Shown one piece after another: positions 1 through 7,670 of a stretch of 26,499 bases of DNA (position 1 is its first letter; the number at the start of each line of letters is the position of its first letter). The notes beneath the pieces were generated by a model, which made no database searches, was not told where the DNA came from, and worked only from the letters and a program-made list of their open reading frames with translations. Position numbers and translations under genes: made by a program. Origin of the DNA: Anaerolineae bacterium (GTDB lineage Bacteria; Chloroflexota; Anaerolineae; 4572-78; J111); contig JAHDWA010000097.1 of NCBI GenBank assembly GCA_023382535.1, positions 1-26,499 of the forward strand, given 5' to 3'.

Positions 1-185
1 GGCCTTAGCCGAGGTTAACATCGCTTGATCGGTCAATGGTCAAGTTCCTGACTATTAAAATGATGTTGCTGAGAAATAAAGAAAGTAGTGATGGGGAGCG
101 GAAGTGGGGGCATTATAGCTATTTCAATCCGAAAACGCAAGCCTTAAGAAGTTCCTTTCCTGTTGCTCATCCCTTTTGCGCGTGC
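1..185. other. Intergenic stretch, left edge, no supported gene
   Basis: I find no convincing gene here. A 62-codon reading frame at 36-224 has no clear ribosome-binding site, no recognisable domain, and runs through the mutS promoter and into the heptamer repeats, so I do not call it. The stretch is AT-richer than the neighbouring coding DNA and ends in the mutS promoter. Confidence 0.6.
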
Positions 186-191
186 TATACT
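163..191 (+). promoter_or_regulatory. Predicted sigma70-type promoter of mutS
   Basis: A -35-like TTGCTC (163-168) is followed after 17 bp by TATACT (186-191). The -10 is preceded by TG one base upstream (183-184), an extended -10. Transcription would start near 198, about 90 nt before the mutS ATG, so the leader would include the heptamer hairpin. The histidine kinase promoter has almost the same design (TTGTCC, 17 bp, TGCTATACT). This is sequence-based only. Confidence 0.6.
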
Positions 192-206
192 TGCCCCATA
201 AATTCA

Positions 207-270
207 TTGACTGTTGACAATTGACCGTTGAGTATTGACTATTGCGAATAATCAACAGTTAATTGTCAAT
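207..270. repeat. TTGACNN heptamer array folding into a hairpin before mutS
   Basis: Six consecutive 7-bp units, TTGACTG/TTGACAA/TTGACCG/TTGAGTA/TTGACTA/TTGCGAA, run from 207 to 248. The same words follow in inverted orientation to about 270. The 23-nt arms 214-236 and 247-269 are complementary at 20 of 23 positions around a 10-nt loop. The hairpin would lie in the mutS mRNA leader and ends about 20 nt before the ATG. It could also act on transcripts arriving from the left, but there is no T-tract. Confidence 0.8.
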
Positions 271-289
271 TATTAATGGTTAGTTTGGT

Positions 290-2974
290 ATGACCACACC
301 CGTCCGCCAGCAATACTTGTCGGTCAAAAAACAATATCCCGATGCTATTGTCTTCTTCCGCCTGGGCGATTTTTACGAAACCTTTGACGAAGACGCCCGA
401 ACCGTGGCCAAGGCGCTTGACATCGTGCTGACCTCGCGCAATGTGGCCCAGGGCCAGCGGGTGCCGATGGCCGGGGTACCCTACCATGCTGTCGAAAGTT
501 ACCTGGCCCGGCTGATTCGAGCCGGTTTCAAAGTCGCCATCTGCGAGCAACTGGGCAACGAGCCGATTAAAGGACTGGTCCCGCGCGAAGTGATCCGGGT
601 GGTTACCCCCGGTACGGTGGTCGAGGCCAACCTGCTGGCAGCCAAGGAGAATAACTACCTGGCTGCCGTCATCGTCCAGGGCGAGCGGGCCGGCCTGGCC
701 TTTGTAGACATCACCACCGGCGAGTTTGCCGCCACCCAGTTGCAGGGTCACGATTTGGCCCGGCTGGTCCTTAACGAAATCACCCGGCTCAAACCGGCTG
801 AAATCATTGCCCCCAATCCGGCAAGCCTGGAGCCATTTGAGCCGCTGAGCACACCCCGCTCGCTCTATGACGAGTGGCGCTTTGAAGCGAGCCATGCCCA
901 GCAGGTCTTGCTGCGCCACTTTGAAGTGGCGACCCTCGACGGTTTTGGGCTGGGCGGCAAGCCGCTGGCCGTTCAGGCAGCCGGAGCCGTGATTCAATAT
1001 GTGGCCGACACCCAAAAACAGGCCCTGGCCCACATCACCCGCCTCTCTGCCTACAGCACCGATGCCTTTATGGCCCTCGACGCCGCGACCCGGCGCAACC
1101 TGGAACTGACCGAAACGATCCGCACCGGCTCGACCCAGGGCGCGCTGCTGGGCGTGCTGGACAAGACCATCACCCCGATGGGTGGGCGCTTGCTGCGGAC
1201 CTGGCTGCACCAACCACTGCTCGACCTGACCGCTCTCAACGAGCGCCTGGGGGCCGTCGAAACTTTTTTCAACGACACCTTGGGGCGGGGGGATCTCCGC
1301 GCCCGGCTCAAAGAGATCGCCGATTTGGAGCGCCTGACCAACCGGGCTATCCAGGGCCTGGCCCAGCCGCGCGACCTGCTGGCGATCAAGCGCAGTTTGG
1401 AGGCGGCGCCGATTATCCAGGAAATCTTGGAGAATTTACGATTTACGATTTACGATTTACGATTAAATGAAGCACTATCAGAGGAGATGAAAGACCAGGC
1501 AGGCCAAATCCAAAATCCACGCCCGTCAGGGCAGTCTAAAATCCAAAATCTCAAATTGGATTCTTGCGCCGACATCTCTACGCTCATCGCCCAGGCTATT
1601 GTTGACGACCCGCCGGCGGTGATTGCCAAGGGCGGTTTTATCCGGCCCGGTTTTTCGGCAGAGCTGGATGGCATTATCGCCAGTTCGCGTGAGGCCAAGG
1701 TGTGGGTGGCGAATTTGGAGCCGCTGGAGCGGCAGCGGACCGGCATCAAAAGCCTCAAGGTTAGCTTTAACAAGGTCTTTGGCTATTACATCGAGGTATC
1801 GCATGCCAACCGTGATTTGGTGCCGCCCGACTACATCCGCAAGCAAACCCTGGTCAACGCCGAGCGTTACATCACCCCCGAACTGAAAGAGTATGAGAGC
1901 CTGATCCTCAACGCCGACGAGCGCCAGCTTGAGGTTGAGACGCGCATCTTCAAAGAGGTCTGCGCCCGGATCGCCGCGGCTGCCGAGCGCCTGCTGGCTA
2001 CGGCCAGGGGTTTGGCCTACCTGGATGTGGTAGCGGCTCTGGCCGAGGTGGCCCGGCAAAACAATTACAGCCGCCCCAGCTTAAGCGATGATGATGTACT
2101 GGAAATCATCAACGGCCGCCACCCGGTGGTCGAAACGATGCCGCTGGTGGACGCCGATGGCCTGGCCACGGCGTTTGTGCCCAACGATGTCTGCCTGTCG
2201 CGCGAGGAGTTAATGCATATCATTACCGGCCCAAATATGTCCGGTAAATCCACGTTTTTGCGGCAGGTCGCCCTGATTGTCCTGATGGCTCAAATTGGCA
2301 GTTTTGTCCCCGCCGACCGGGCCAGGATTGGGCTGGTGGACCGTATCTTTACCCGGATTGGCGCGCAGGACGAGATTCACGCCGGGCAGAGCACCTTTAT
2401 GGTGGAGATGGTTGAAACGGCCTCGATCCTCTCCCAGAGCACCGCCCGCAGCCTGCTGATCCTGGACGAGGTGGGACGGGGCACCAGCACCTACGACGGC
2501 CTGGCCATCGCCCGCGCCGTGGTCGAGTACATTCACAATAACCCCAAAATTCGGGCCAAGACCCTCTTTGCCACCCATTACCACGAGCTGACCGAGCTGG
2601 CTCGCTACCTGCCCCACGTGCGCAACTACAACGTGGCTGTGACCGAAGAGGGAAACAAGGTCATCTTTTTGCACAAGATCGTACCCGGCGGAGCCGATCG
2701 CTCCTACGGTATCCATGTCGCCCAGATTGCCGGTATCCCCAAGGCTGTTATCAGCCGGGCCAATGAGATTTTGGAAGAGCTGGAAGGCAGCGCCGATTTT
2801 CAGGAGAAAAAGGCGCGCGTCCGCGATGCTTTCTCCGGCGGGGTCCAGTTATCTTTCCTGGGGCCGGAAACGCATCCGCTGATCGAGGAAATCAAGGCGC
2901 TGGATGTAGATTCGCTCTCGCCGCTGGAGGCGCTGAATAAGCTGTACGAGTTAAAGCAGAAGGCGCAAGAATGA
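290..2974 (+). CDS. mutS: DNA mismatch repair ATPase MutS
   Basis: MutS recognises mismatched or looped DNA and, after ATP exchange, recruits MutL. At 894 aa it is close to the family's usual length. The N-terminal domain carries the mismatch-reading F-x-E motif (F28-Y29-E30). The connector, lever and clamp follow (clamp around the segment GIKSLKVSFNKVFGYYIEVS). The ATPase has a Walker A motif GPNMSGKST (647-655), a Walker B with ILDEVGRGTS, and the FATHYHEL signature. The ATG at 290 is followed at once by the TPVRQQYL start typical of MutS1. The oddity is a segment of about 43 residues (382-424) between the lever and the IRPG(F/Y) region. It is encoded by repeat DNA (four TTTACGA units, then ATCCAAA words) and is not expected in the family. 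The frame stays open and all catalytic motifs remain, so I infer a functional protein. No mutL is in the window. Confidence 0.97.
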   Translation: MTTPVRQQYLSVKKQYPDAIVFFRLGDFYETFDEDARTVAKALDIVLTSRNVAQGQRVPMAGVPYHAVESYLARLIRAGFKVAICEQLGNEPIKGLVPREVIRVVTPGTVVEANLLAAKENNYLAAVIVQGERAGLAFVDITTGEFAATQLQGHDLARLVLNEITRLKPAEIIAPNPASLEPFEPLSTPRSLYDEWRFEASHAQQVLLRHFEVATLDGFGLGGKPLAVQAAGAVIQYVADTQKQALAHITRLSAYSTDAFMALDAATRRNLELTETIRTGSTQGALLGVLDKTITPMGGRLLRTWLHQPLLDLTALNERLGAVETFFNDTLGRGDLRARLKEIADLERLTNRAIQGLAQPRDLLAIKRSLEAAPIIQEILENLRFTIYDLRLNEALSEEMKDQAGQIQNPRPSGQSKIQNLKLDSCADISTLIAQAIVDDPPAVIAKGGFIRPGFSAELDGIIASSREAKVWVANLEPLERQRTGIKSLKVSFNKVFGYYIEVSHANRDLVPPDYIRKQTLVNAERYITPELKEYESLILNADERQLEVETRIFKEVCARIAAAAERLLATARGLAYLDVVAALAEVARQNNYSRPSLSDDDVLEIINGRHPVVETMPLVDADGLATAFVPNDVCLSREELMHIITGPNMSGKSTFLRQVALIVLMAQIGSFVPADRARIGLVDRIFTRIGAQDEIHAGQSTFMVEMVETASILSQSTARSLLILDEVGRGTSTYDGLAIARAVVEYIHNNPKIRAKTLFATHYHELTELARYLPHVRNYNVAVTEEGNKVIFLHKIVPGGADRSYGIHVAQIAGIPKAVISRANEILEELEGSADFQEKKARVRDAFSGGVQLSFLGPETHPLIEEIKALDVDSLSPLEALNKLYELKQKAQE
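1433..1562 (+). repeat. Repeat element inserted in frame inside mutS
   Basis: Four perfect tandem copies of TTTACGA occupy 1435-1462. After about 40 bp come inverted or degenerate ATCCAAAATC words at 1506-1550, around a small GCCC-GTCA-GGGC hairpin near 1520. Because 7 is not a multiple of 3, the array reads through all three phases and gives the peptide LRFTIYDLRL. The block adds roughly 40 residues to a MutS linker with no frameshift. It resembles the intergenic heptamer arrays elsewhere in this window. Confidence 0.75.
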
Positions 2975-3023
2975 GCAGGCCTACAGATGAACGCAGTTGA
3001 GAAATCTGAGTAAATCTGGCTGT

Positions 3024-3060
3024 ATCTGTGGACTGTTTGGTCTTCAGAATCCCCACAGAT
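3024..3060. repeat. ATCTGTGG inverted repeat downstream of mutS
   Basis: A perfect 8-bp inverted repeat, ATCTGTGG (3024-3031) and CCACAGAT (3053-3060), has a 21-nt loop. Related AATCTG words lie just upstream (3003-3018). It follows the mutS stop by about 50 bp. There is no T-tract, so I do not call it an intrinsic terminator. The gap 2975-3129 otherwise holds only the doubtful minus-strand mini-ORF described separately. Confidence 0.5.
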
Positions 3061-3130
3061 TGGACTCTTCCACCCCCGTATAAAAGATTATCGTTACCCC
3101 GTCAACGGCGATTTGTTGGGTAAAGGCCAT
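3044..3130 (-). CDS. Doubtful 28-aa mini-ORF between mutS and the kinase gene
   Basis: This minus-strand frame of 28 codons reads MAFTQQIAVDGVTIIFYTGV and then eight more residues. A strong GGGAGGGGGG purine tract lies about 5-14 nt before its ATG. The peptide looks protein-like but I recognise no family. It could be a remnant of a lost gene, a real small protein, or chance. It overlaps the ATCTGTGG inverted repeat, and its start abuts the -35 of the divergent kinase promoter. Confidence 0.2.
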   Translation of the reverse strand: MAFTQQIAVDGVTIIFYTGVEESNLWGF

Positions 3131-3158
3131 TGTCCCCCCCTCCCGCTTATGCTATACT
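3130..3158 (+). promoter_or_regulatory. Predicted extended -10 promoter of the histidine kinase gene
   Basis: TTGTCC (3130-3135), a 17-bp spacer and TATACT (3153-3158) with TG at 3150-3151 form a strong vegetative-type promoter. Start of transcription would be near 3165, about 53 nt before the chosen ATG. The match to the mutS promoter (same spacer, same TGCTATACT) suggests both are housekeeping promoters of the main sigma factor. Confidence 0.65.
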
Positions 3159-3217
3159 AGAATATATAAAGTGTTCAGCTCTTGCATCGCCTATACACCG
3201 TCTACCTGGAGACTTCG

Positions 3218-6200
3218 ATGACGGACAGCACTAAAACGAAGGCTCAACTTGAGTCGGAACTGGCTGCTTTGCGCCAGCGGGTCGTCGAATTAGAAACCGA
3301 ACAGCGACAGCGTGAGGCCGAGTTAGAATATTGGCTGGCCGCCGAACGGGAAAACTGGGCCTTGGCCGAGGCGCTCACTCAAACCGGGGCGGCTATCAGC
3401 AGCAGCCTGAGAGGCGAAGAAGTCCTCGACCGGATTTTGGAGGAAATGAGCCGGGTAGTCGCCTGTGACGCCGCTTGTTTGCTCCTCATCGAAGGCGACG
3501 TGGCGCGGGTGTACCGCTGGCGAGGTTACATCCGTTCCGGCTGGGCGACTCCCTACGAGATTGTGTCGGCTGCTTTGCCCGTGGACAATTTCCCCACATT
3601 GCGCAGTGTGCGCCAAACGAACCGTCCCCTAGCCGTGTCTTATCCGGCCGGCGACGAGGCCTGGGTGAATAAATTTGGTCTGGCCTGGGTTAAATCGTAT
3701 GCCTGCGCTCCCATTCGCAATCAAGGGCGGGTCGTCGGGTTTTTGGTTGTAGACAGCGAGACGCCCGGCTTTTTTGAACCGGCTGACACCGAACCGCTGC
3801 AAGCCTTTGCCGATCAAGCGGCTATCGCTCTGGAGAATGTTGGATTACACAACCGGGTGCGTGGTGAGATTGTCAAACGTTTAAAGATGCTCAAGAAGGA
3901 GCGCAATTTCATCTCGGCGATATTGGATACTGCCGATGCCCTGGTGGTAGCCTTAAACCGGAGCGGTCAAATTGTTCACTTTAACCGGGCCTGCGAGCAA
4001 ACCAGCGGTTACTCCTTTGCCGAAGTAAAAAATCACTATGTGTGGGAGTTGCTGCCGCCGGAAACCGCTGCTTCGACTCAAAGCTATTTTACGGACATCC
4101 CACCCGGCCCCTTCACCGAGGGATCGCACGAAGTACCCCGTAGATTCGAAGCACATCTCATTACCAAAACCGGCCAGCAGCGCCTGATTGCCTGGTCAAC
4201 CTCAACCCTTTTCGACAGGAGCGGCCTGGTAGAGTACGTTATCGCCACCGGGATTGATATCACCGAGCAGAAACGGGCAGAGACCGCATTACGAGAAAGC
4301 GAAGAGCGTTTCAGAATACTGTTTGAGTTTGCACCGGATGCTTACTATTTAAATGACCTGGAAGGCCGTTTTATTGATGGCAATAGAGCCGCTGAGGAAA
4401 TCATTGGTTATCCCAAAGAGACCTTAATCGGCCGGAGTTTTTCGGAATTGGGGTTGTTATCCCCCCACGAATTACCCAAAGCCCTGGCCGCCCTGGCTCA
4501 AAATAGACGGGGAGAATCCAGCGGGCCGGATGAGTTTACTTTAAACAGGCAGGATGGCAGCCCGGTTACGGTTGAAATAAGATCATTCCCCATTGAAATT
4601 AAAGGCCAAAGGGTGGTATTGGGCCTGGCCCGCGACATCACCCAACGCAAGCAGGCGGAAGCAGCGCTGCAATACAGCGAAGCCACCCAACGGGCTATTT
4701 TAGATGCCATTCCAGACTTTATGTTTCGGCTTAGCCGGGATGGTGTTTATATACCCTTTCATACTCCGCGCCAGGCAGCTTTACTGTACCCTGATGAAAG
4801 CAGGAATAAAAAGGTAACTGAAGTTCTACCGCAGCATCTGGCTCAAAAAATCATGGAGCGGCTGGAGCAAAGTTTTCAGACAGGGGAGATGCAGATATTT
4901 GAGTATTCGCTGGCCGGGCCGGGGGAAATCAGACATTATGAAGCCCGGATGATTAACAGCGGCCTAGATGAAATTCTATGCATTCTACGCGACATCACCG
5001 ACCGCAAGCAAGCCGAAGAAATCTTGCGCCAAAGCGAAGCGACCAAGCGTGCTATCCTTGCCGCCATTCCGGATTTGATGTTCCGGTTGAGTCGAGAGGG
5101 CATCTATCTTGATCTTAATGCGCCTCACCCGGCCGATCTGATTTTGCCCCCTGAAGATGTTTTAGGTAGAAACCTGGCCGAGGTTTTGCCGCTGGAGGTG
5201 GCCGGGCAGTTTTTGCAGGCAATTGAGCATGTTTGCCAAACCGGTGAAACTCAGACTTTCGACTACGAGATGTCAATTCGGGGCCAAAACAAATATTTTG
5301 AGGCCCGGCTCGTTTGGAATGGGCCGGATGAAGTGTTGGCTATTGTGCGTAATATCACCGATCGAAAAAAAGCCGACGAGGCACTCCGGCTCAGCGAGCA
5401 AAGGTTGGAGCTGGCCCTTACCGGCGCAGATTTGGGTTCGTGGGATTTGAACCTCCAGACCGGTCGGGATATCACTAACCAGCGGGCGGTCGAAATGCTA
5501 GGCTATACTTTGGATGAGGTTGAAACCCAGATTGATTGGTGGGATGAGCGGACTCATCCTGAGGATAAGGAACGTCTCTCTTTAGCCTGGGAAGCTCATT
5601 TGATTGGCAAGTCGCCTTTTTATGAGTGTGAGTACCGGCTCCAAACGAAATCGGGTGAGTGGAAATGGATTTTGGATCGCGGCAAGGTGGTCCAGCGGGA
5701 TGAGGCAGGCCGTCCCATCCGCCTGGCTGGCACTCACCTGGATATTACCGAGCGTAAACAGGCTGAAGAAGCGCTGCGGGCACAAAACGAGCAGTTACAG
5801 GCTCGCAACAAGGAGCTAGATGCCTTTGCCCATACGGTCGCACACGACCTCAAAAACCCGTTGGGTGTTTTAACCAATATAGCTGAAATTTTGTTAGAGG
5901 ATTATCCTCACATGCCTTCCGACAGACTGGCCGAATATTTGCGGAGCATTGCTCAGAGTGGCCGGCGGGCCAACCGTATTGTTGAGGCTTTACTCTTGCT
6001 GGCCGGGGTACGCCAACAAATTGTAAATTTACAACCGCTTGATATGAGCAGTATCGTGGCTGAAGCCCTGCAACGGTTAAGCCCTATGATGACTCAGTAC
6101 CAGGCCGAAGTTACTACCCCAACCACCTGGCCGACAGCATTGGGCTTTGCCCCCTGGATAGAAGAGGTGTGGGTTAACTACCTCAGTAACGGTCTGAAGT

Positions 6201-6499
6201 ACGGCGGTTCACCTCCCCACCTGGAACTGGGGGCAGCGATCCAGGAGAATGGCATGATCCGCTTTTGGGTTAAAGACAACGGAACTGGCCTTTCTCCCGA
6301 GGCCCAGGCGAAGTTATTTATGGAATTCACCCAACTTGAACCAGATCGGATGGAGGGGCATGGCCTGGGACTATCTATTGTGCGGCGCATTGTCGAAAAA
6401 TTGGGCGGTCAGATCGGCGTTGAAAGTGAAGGCAAAGCTGGCCGGGGCAGCACATTTAGCTTTACGCTGCCTCCGGCCCCACTACCGCCTGCAGATTGA
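3218..6499 (+). CDS. Orphan multi-PAS/GAF sensor histidine kinase
   Basis: This soluble sensor kinase has 1093 aa from the chosen ATG. Approximate layout: N-terminal coiled coil 5-40; GAF 45-211; five PAS/PAC units at 230-349, 364-475, 488-594, 606-713 and 728-843, each closed by a DIT-x-RK-x-AE type linker; short coiled coil 848-866; HisKA 867-931 with phospho-acceptor H876 in AHDLKNPL; HATPase from about 975 with N991 (N box), DNGTGL, GHGLGLSIV and GRGSTFSF. No membrane segment is visible, so a cytoplasmic signal or redox/ligand input is inferred. The third and fourth PAS units look like a recent tandem duplication. I chose ATG 3218 over the upstream in-frame TTG at 3182 because GGAGA sits 5 nt before it and the coiled coil starts there. 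No response regulator is adjacent, so its partner must be elsewhere. Confidence 0.93.
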   Translation: MTDSTKTKAQLESELAALRQRVVELETEQRQREAELEYWLAAERENWALAEALTQTGAAISSSLRGEEVLDRILEEMSRVVACDAACLLLIEGDVARVYRWRGYIRSGWATPYEIVSAALPVDNFPTLRSVRQTNRPLAVSYPAGDEAWVNKFGLAWVKSYACAPIRNQGRVVGFLVVDSETPGFFEPADTEPLQAFADQAAIALENVGLHNRVRGEIVKRLKMLKKERNFISAILDTADALVVALNRSGQIVHFNRACEQTSGYSFAEVKNHYVWELLPPETAASTQSYFTDIPPGPFTEGSHEVPRRFEAHLITKTGQQRLIAWSTSTLFDRSGLVEYVIATGIDITEQKRAETALRESEERFRILFEFAPDAYYLNDLEGRFIDGNRAAEEIIGYPKETLIGRSFSELGLLSPHELPKALAALAQNRRGESSGPDEFTLNRQDGSPVTVEIRSFPIEIKGQRVVLGLARDITQRKQAEAALQYSEATQRAILDAIPDFMFRLSRDGVYIPFHTPRQAALLYPDESRNKKVTEVLPQHLAQKIMERLEQSFQTGEMQIFEYSLAGPGEIRHYEARMINSGLDEILCILRDITDRKQAEEILRQSEATKRAILAAIPDLMFRLSREGIYLDLNAPHPADLILPPEDVLGRNLAEVLPLEVAGQFLQAIEHVCQTGETQTFDYEMSIRGQNKYFEARLVWNGPDEVLAIVRNITDRKKADEALRLSEQRLELALTGADLGSWDLNLQTGRDITNQRAVEMLGYTLDEVETQIDWWDERTHPEDKERLSLAWEAHLIGKSPFYECEYRLQTKSGEWKWILDRGKVVQRDEAGRPIRLAGTHLDITERKQAEEALRAQNEQLQARNKELDAFAHTVAHDLKNPLGVLTNIAEILLEDYPHMPSDRLAEYLRSIAQSGRRANRIVEALLLLAGVRQQIVNLQPLDMSSIVAEALQRLSPMMTQYQAEVTTPTTWPTALGFAPWIEEVWVNYLSNGLKYGGSPPHLELGAAIQENGMIRFWVKDNGTGLSPEAQAKLFMEFTQLEPDRMEGHGLGLSIVRRIVEKLGGQIGVESEGKAGRGSTFSFTLPPAPLPPAD

Positions 6500-6598
6500 T
6501 ACGCCCCGACATTGAAGCTAGAAATCAACCACACGTCTTCTCTCCGAATTTTTCAGGGTTTTTGAACCACATCGCAAGATACCCAGACAATAAGTAAC

Positions 6599-6634
6599 AG
6601 ACGGCAGACAAATTTTTGTCTACCGTCTTCTTTT
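6599..6634 (+). terminator. Intrinsic terminator after the histidine kinase gene
   Basis: AGACGG-c-AGACAA (6599-6611) pairs with TTGTCT-a-CCGTCT (6616-6628) around a 4-nt loop, giving 12 base pairs with one internal mismatch. It is followed by the T-rich tract TTCTTTT (6628-6634). It lies about 100 bp after the kinase stop and just before the convergent FmdB gene. The opposite strand lacks a good T-tract, so it mainly serves plus-strand transcripts. Its AGTAACAGACGGCAGAC words resemble the repeat words elsewhere in the window. Confidence 0.8.
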
Positions 6635-6660
6635 ACTGCCTGCGGTTTACTAATTATCGC

Positions 6661-6891
6661 TCAGTGACCACAGCCGCAGTGACCGCCGCAGCAGCCGCCC
6701 CCATTATTGCCGCTGAAGGTAGGGGCAATGCTCCCTTCGGCCTTGGTGTGGGTGGCAAACAACGATAACACGCGTGAGGTGCGCATACTCTCGCAGCTTT
6801 TGCATTGAATGGCGCTGTCGGCTTTATTCATCGGGCGCAACGCCTCAAACTTGGTGCGGCAATCGGCACAGTAATACTCGTAGAGTGGCAT
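6661..6891 (-). CDS. FmdB-family small zinc-ribbon protein
   Basis: The 76-aa protein begins MPLYEYYCADCRTKFE and has two CxxC pairs (C8-x2-C11 and C30-x2-C33). This is the FmdB putative regulatory zinc-ribbon layout. The C-terminus is a flexible Gly/Cys/His-rich tail (GGGCCGGHCGCGH) that might bind additional metal. AGGAGGA about 8 nt upstream supports the start. The family's molecular role is not settled: it was first noted near formamidase genes, and zinc-binding regulation has been suggested. It is the last gene of a minus-strand run behind prkA-yhbH-spoVR and a 179-aa unknown gene, separated from the latter by a palindromic repeat, so shared transcription is possible but not shown. Confidence 0.85.
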   Translation of the reverse strand: MPLYEYYCADCRTKFEALRPMNKADSAIQCKSCESMRTSRVLSLFATHTKAEGSIAPTFSGNNGGGCCGGHCGCGH

Positions 6892-6923
6892 AAAGATTCC
6901 TCCTCAAATTCAAAAAATTAGAA

Positions 6924-6990
6924 CCCTGGAAGGCTGGAGGGATGGAAGGGTTGGAATATTCCCCAACCTTCCAGTCCTCCAATCCTCCAG
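6924..6990. repeat. Palindromic GGAAGG/CTGGAGG word array
   Basis: GGAAGGGTTGG (6944-6954) pairs with CCAACCTTCC (6963-6972), with one extra G, and CTGGAGG (6934-6940) pairs with CCTCCAG (6984-6990). Together they make a long imperfect hairpin built of roughly 7-bp GGAAGG-type words. Its right end directly touches the stop codon of the 179-aa gene (6991-6993). It fills nearly the whole gap between that gene and the FmdB gene. Confidence 0.75.
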
Positions 6991-7530
6991 CTATTCTTCT
7001 TCAACTAGACTCAGCGCCAGATCTTGCGCCAGACGGCCCAGGGTGGCAAAGGTGGCCGGATAGGTTATCTGTTCGCGTCCCTGCCCGGGCTGCCAGTGAT
7101 AGCGGGCTAATCTGGCCCGGGGCTGCGGCTCAGCCCACGTGAGAAGTTCCCAGTAAATCAATACCTCATCTTCTTGATGGGGTGGGTTACTGCGCAGTTG
7201 GGCCAGCTTTTCGGCCGGGTCGAGTTCCAACAGAAGCAGGGGTTCTTCCAGATAAGTCAAGCGGCTGGCGGCTCGCTCAGCGCTGCGGCGTAGATAGGCG
7301 TCGTCATGGTCAGGCGATGAGGGACCATAACTGACTTCCAACTGGCGCAAGGCGACGCTGTAGCGATCATAGGCTTCCAGGGTGATAACCGCGCCAGGTT
7401 GTTGGTCTGCCGCAGGCACGCCGACAATGTAGCCCTGTTGCGGCGGACTAACAATCACCGCGTCAATGGACTCAGGGCCTTTAACGGCCAGTTGTTCAAG
7501 TTGGGCGACGACTCGTTTATAAAGGTTCAT
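6991..7530 (-). CDS. Uncharacterised 179-aa protein downstream of spoVR
   Basis: I do not recognise a family. The protein starts MNLYKRVVAQLEQLAVKG and seems to be a small soluble alpha/beta protein. It has no signal peptide, no membrane segment and no cysteine. A central stretch is rich in Leu and acidic residues (EEPLLLLELDPAEKLAQL), and the C-terminus ends in EEE. I chose the ATG at 7530, which has GGAGG 7 nt upstream. The frame extends to 7587, but that extension runs into a palindromic repeat and lacks a binding site. It is co-directional with spoVR, about 140 bp downstream of it, so it may belong to the same stress-response transcript, but no function can be given. Confidence 0.65.
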   Translation of the reverse strand: MNLYKRVVAQLEQLAVKGPESIDAVIVSPPQQGYIVGVPAADQQPGAVITLEAYDRYSVALRQLEVSYGPSSPDHDDAYLRRSAERAASRLTYLEEPLLLLELDPAEKLAQLRSNPPHQEDEVLIYWELLTWAEPQPRARLARYHWQPGQGREQITYPATFATLGRLAQDLALSLVEEE

Positions 7531-7576
7531 GCATTGCCTCCATTCTTCATTAATCCAGGGAGTCCAGATTTTAGTC

Positions 7577-7667
7577 TGCAACCTCACACAAGGCGTGAGG
7601 CATCCCTGGATGTCGAAGGGGCCGCATCCGGGGATGCGGGCGCCTCAAATTTTGAGGTGAGGTTGCA
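7577..7667. repeat. 91-bp multi-hairpin palindromic element
   Basis: Perfect 11-bp terminal inverted repeats, TGCAACCTCAC (7577-7587) and GTGAGGTTGCA (7657-7667), enclose further hairpins: CATCCCTGGATG (7601-7612), CCGCATC-cggg-GATGCGG (7622-7639) and the near-palindrome CCTCAAATTTTGAGG (7643-7657). An alternative CCTCAC/GTGAGG stem lies at 7582-7600. It ends 3 bp before the spoVR stop (7671-7673). It looks like a compact, possibly mobile, cruciform-forming repeat with no coding capacity. Confidence 0.75.
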
Positions 7668-7670
7668 TAC

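Noticed and set aside
207..270. CRISPR-like array before mutS and at other repeat loci
   Set aside because: Units are 7-8 bp with no spacers, differ in sequence between loci, and no cas gene is present.
266..1213. 315-codon minus-strand frame opposite mutS
   Set aside because: It lies entirely within the mutS gene region and its peptide is low-complexity Gly/Gln/Asp without a recognisable domain.
3024..3060. Intrinsic terminator of mutS at the ATCTGTGG hairpin
   Set aside because: It has a large loop and no T-tract, so it is listed only as an inverted repeat.
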